A stretch of DNA of 7,735 nt, from the NCBI GenBank assembly GCA_017521065.1, contig JAFXEA010000495.1, positions 1 through 7,735 of the forward strand. Direction: 5' to 3'. Under the pieces are notes generated by a model. It was not told the origin of the DNA. It searched no databases and saw only the letters and a list, made by a program, of their open reading frames with translations. The DNA comes from Kiritimatiellia bacterium. GTDB taxonomy: Bacteria > Verrucomicrobiota > Kiritimatiellia > RFP12 > UBA1067. Shown in pieces: positions 6,334-7,735 of this stretch (the stretch's first letter is position 1; the number at the start of each line of letters is the position of its first letter). The position numbers and the translations under genes were made by a program.

Positions 6334-6351
6334 CGGAAAGGATATGACAAC

Positions 6352-6642
6352 ATGGGACTTTTCGAATTTCTGATGCTGTGCTGCTTTGGCTTTTCATGGC
6401 CGTTTTCTATCGCGAAGTCGCTGAGGTCGAAATCGGGCAAGGGGAAAAGCCTCGGATTCATGCTTCTCATCGAGGCGGGGTATGTATTCGGGATAATCCA
6501 CAAAGTGTTCTTTGCGTACAACTGGGTGATATGGGCGTATGTCGCGCTCTTTCTGCTTGTCGGTTTTGACATTGCTCTTTATTTCCGCAATGTCGCCCTT
6601 GACCGCAAAAGGGAATCTGCCGCCTCCGGCGCCGCGGAGTGA
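6352..6642 (+). CDS. Small three-helix membrane protein, PQ-loop/SemiSWEET-like
   Basis: This 96-residue protein has three hydrophobic segments, at about 3-20, 33-50 and 57-78, joined by a basic loop, SLRSKSGKGKS (23-33), and ends with a charged tail. A Pro in the first helix (SWPFSIAKS, 15-23), the K-S-x-R-x-KS-x-x-G-x-S loop and GYVFGI in the second helix are reminiscent of SemiSWEET/PQ-loop sugar transporters, half-size proteins that dimerise to form a sugar pore. The canonical PQ dipeptide is not present, so this is a likeness rather than an assignment. AAAGGA lies 9 nt before the ATG, and the gap to the deacetylase stop is only 18 nt, so the two are co-transcribed. A transporter for the sugar handled by its neighbours is a reasonable guess; it could also be a membrane protein of other function. 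Confidence 0.75.
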   Translation: MGLFEFLMLCCFGFSWPFSIAKSLRSKSGKGKSLGFMLLIEAGYVFGIIHKVFFAYNWVIWAYVALFLLVGFDIALYFRNVALDRKRESAASGAAE

Positions 6643-6695
6643 ACGTATGCAGGTGAAGTGACCTCTAAACAACTTTTACTAGAAAGGAATACATC

Positions 6696-7735
6696 ATGTT
6701 CAATCAGATTTCGTGTGACAGAAGGGCGTTTCTCGCCGGTGCATTCGCCGCATCATTCATGGGCGGCTGCCGCTCTTTCGGAAACCGCAACATGCCGGTA
6801 CGCCGCATCGGAGCGAACAGCAAGGTCAATGTCGGCATAATCGGCTGCGGCCTGATCGCCAAAGGCACAAACGTGCCGGGCTTTCTCAAGGATCCGCGCT
6901 GCCGCGTAACCGTCGCGTGCGACATCGTCAAGGTCGCCCCCGGATACTTCTACGGCAAGAAGCCGGTAAATAGCGTCAAGTCGGATGTGTTTGAGGGCGA
7001 CGTCAAATACGACACCGCCGTGCCTCGTGAAGTCTGCGGGTCCACGATCATCAAGAATCAGATTGACAGACATTACGGCGACACGTCCTGCCGCGAAGTG
7101 TTCGATTGGCGCGAGGTGGTGAACGATCCCACGATCGATGCCGTCTGCATCTGCACTCCGGATCACTGGCACGCGATCATCGCCATCGCCGCGATGCGCG
7201 CGGGTAAGCATGTTTTCTGCCAGAAGCCTATGTCCCTCTCCATCGCCGAGGGCAAGGCGATGGCGGCTGTCGCCAAGGAGACGGGCGTCACGTTTCAGAC
7301 CGGCAATCAGGGCCGCAGTAATCCCGACTACATCTTTGCGGAAATGCTCGCCCTCAACGGATACGGCGGCAAGATCACCGGCGGACTCGTCTCCATTCCC
7401 GGCGGCGACCACTGGGTCGGACACGGCCGCAGTGAGGCGCGCGCCCCGTTGCCGAAATGGATGAGTCCTGAAGCATGGGAGATGTGGCAGGGTCCGGCGC
7501 AGCACTGGGAGAACAACGCGTTCATCCCCTCCATCCACGAGCCTACCTGCTGGCGCTTCAACAAACGCTACGGCAACGGAATGGTTGCGGACTTCGGAGC
7601 GCACGAGTTTGACGAGATACAGCGCGGTCTCGGCACAGACCTGACAGGACCGGTGCGTGTTGAGAACGTCAAGAGCGATCTAGCCCCCGAGGATAAGTGC
7701 AAGGTGTTCTCCTGGGCGAACAAGTTCTCGTTCGA
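6696..7735 (+). CDS. Tat-exported Gfo/Idh/MocA-family oxidoreductase, 3' end cut by window
   Basis: The visible 346 codons encode an NAD(P)-dependent sugar or inositol oxidoreductase of the Gfo/Idh/MocA family, and the frame is still open at the window end. A twin-arginine signal opens it: CDRRAFLAGAFAASFMGGC at 7-25, with Arg9-Arg10 and a possible lipobox cysteine at 25. The Rossmann motif GIIGCGLIAKG is at 47-57, and the cofactor/catalytic segment PDHWHA (155-160) plus GKHVFCQKPMS (170-180) keeps the catalytic Lys177, with Gln in place of the usual Glu of EKP. ADFGAHEFDEIQ (298-309) matches the family's conserved substrate-side GAH motif with His303. GAAAGGA lies 7-8 nt before the ATG. It follows the small membrane protein by 53 nt and probably belongs to the same operon. 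Export suggests it binds cofactor before translocation and acts outside the cytoplasm. The substrate is unknown. Confidence 0.92.
   Translation, partial: MFNQISCDRRAFLAGAFAASFMGGCRSFGNRNMPVRRIGANSKVNVGIIGCGLIAKGTNVPGFLKDPRCRVTVACDIVKVAPGYFYGKKPVNSVKSDVFEGDVKYDTAVPREVCGSTIIKNQIDRHYGDTSCREVFDWREVVNDPTIDAVCICTPDHWHAIIAIAAMRAGKHVFCQKPMSLSIAEGKAMAAVAKETGVTFQTGNQGRSNPDYIFAEMLALNGYGGKITGGLVSIPGGDHWVGHGRSEARAPLPKWMSPEAWEMWQGPAQHWENNAFIPSIHEPTCWRFNKRYGNGMVADFGAHEFDEIQRGLGTDLTGPVRVENVKSDLAPEDKCKVFSWANKFSF

Noticed and set aside
6646..6664. AGGT/ACCT inverted repeat between the membrane protein and oxidoreductase genes, as a terminator
   Set aside because: The stem is only four base pairs and no T-run follows directly; read-through in one operon is more likely.
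6753..7604. Long leftward open frame of 283 residues opposite the oxidoreductase gene
   Set aside because: It is the complement of a GC-rich, clearly recognisable Gfo/Idh/MocA gene; its own translation is Arg/His/Ala-rich without motifs.

Overview
The window reads as part of a GC-rich bacterial chromosome. It combines anaerobic redox genes (a hydrogen-type [FeFe] enzyme and a [NiFe]-hydrogenase/complex I-like pair) with a sugar-responsive catabolic cluster: a XylR-type regulator, a PIG-L deacetylase, a PQ-loop-like small membrane protein and a Tat-exported Gfo/Idh/MocA oxidoreductase. This mix is typical of anaerobic, glycan-degrading members of the Verrucomicrobiota/Lentisphaerota/Kiritimatiellota group. 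That placement is inferred from gene content only; there is no rRNA or marker gene here.

Left part (1-2838). The 3' end of an [FeFe]-hydrogenase H-cluster domain runs rightwards to 668. It is followed by a decayed LacI/GalR regulator C-terminus (about 671-941, two frames, one internal stop), which was not expected and is the least obvious feature of the window. Converging on it from the right is a two-gene leftward operon: a hydrogenase/NuoD-like large subunit that has lost most of the Ni-Fe cysteine ligands (1702-2838), then a small subunit fused to an N-terminal ferredoxin domain (947-1684). The large subunit resembles the energy-converting-hydrogenase-related (Ehr) class, which is built like group 4 hydrogenases but lacks the NiFe site. 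The membrane subunits such complexes normally need are not next to the pair.

Middle (2839-4083). An AT-rich divergent intergenic region carries two TGGTATAAT extended -10 boxes facing opposite ways. Rightwards lies a mannose-1-phosphate guanylyltransferase gene whose -10 box is only 9 nt from its ATG, so its mRNA is probably leaderless.

Right part (4120-7735). A leftward XylR-like regulator (LacI-type sensor plus AraC-type DNA-binding domain) is divergent from a rightward operon: PIG-L deacetylase, three-helix PQ-loop-like protein, and Gfo/Idh/MocA oxidoreductase, the last cut by the window end. The roughly 200-nt divergent region holds an inverted repeat TGCGCAATC/GATTGCGCA, a palindrome and a tandem ATTGCG repeat. 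One arm covers the regulator's own -35 box and another lies near the -35 position of the operon promoter, which fits autorepression plus sugar-dependent activation. The simplest reading is a small regulon for an N-acetylated or otherwise modified sugar. I see no mobile element, CRISPR array, tRNA or rRNA.
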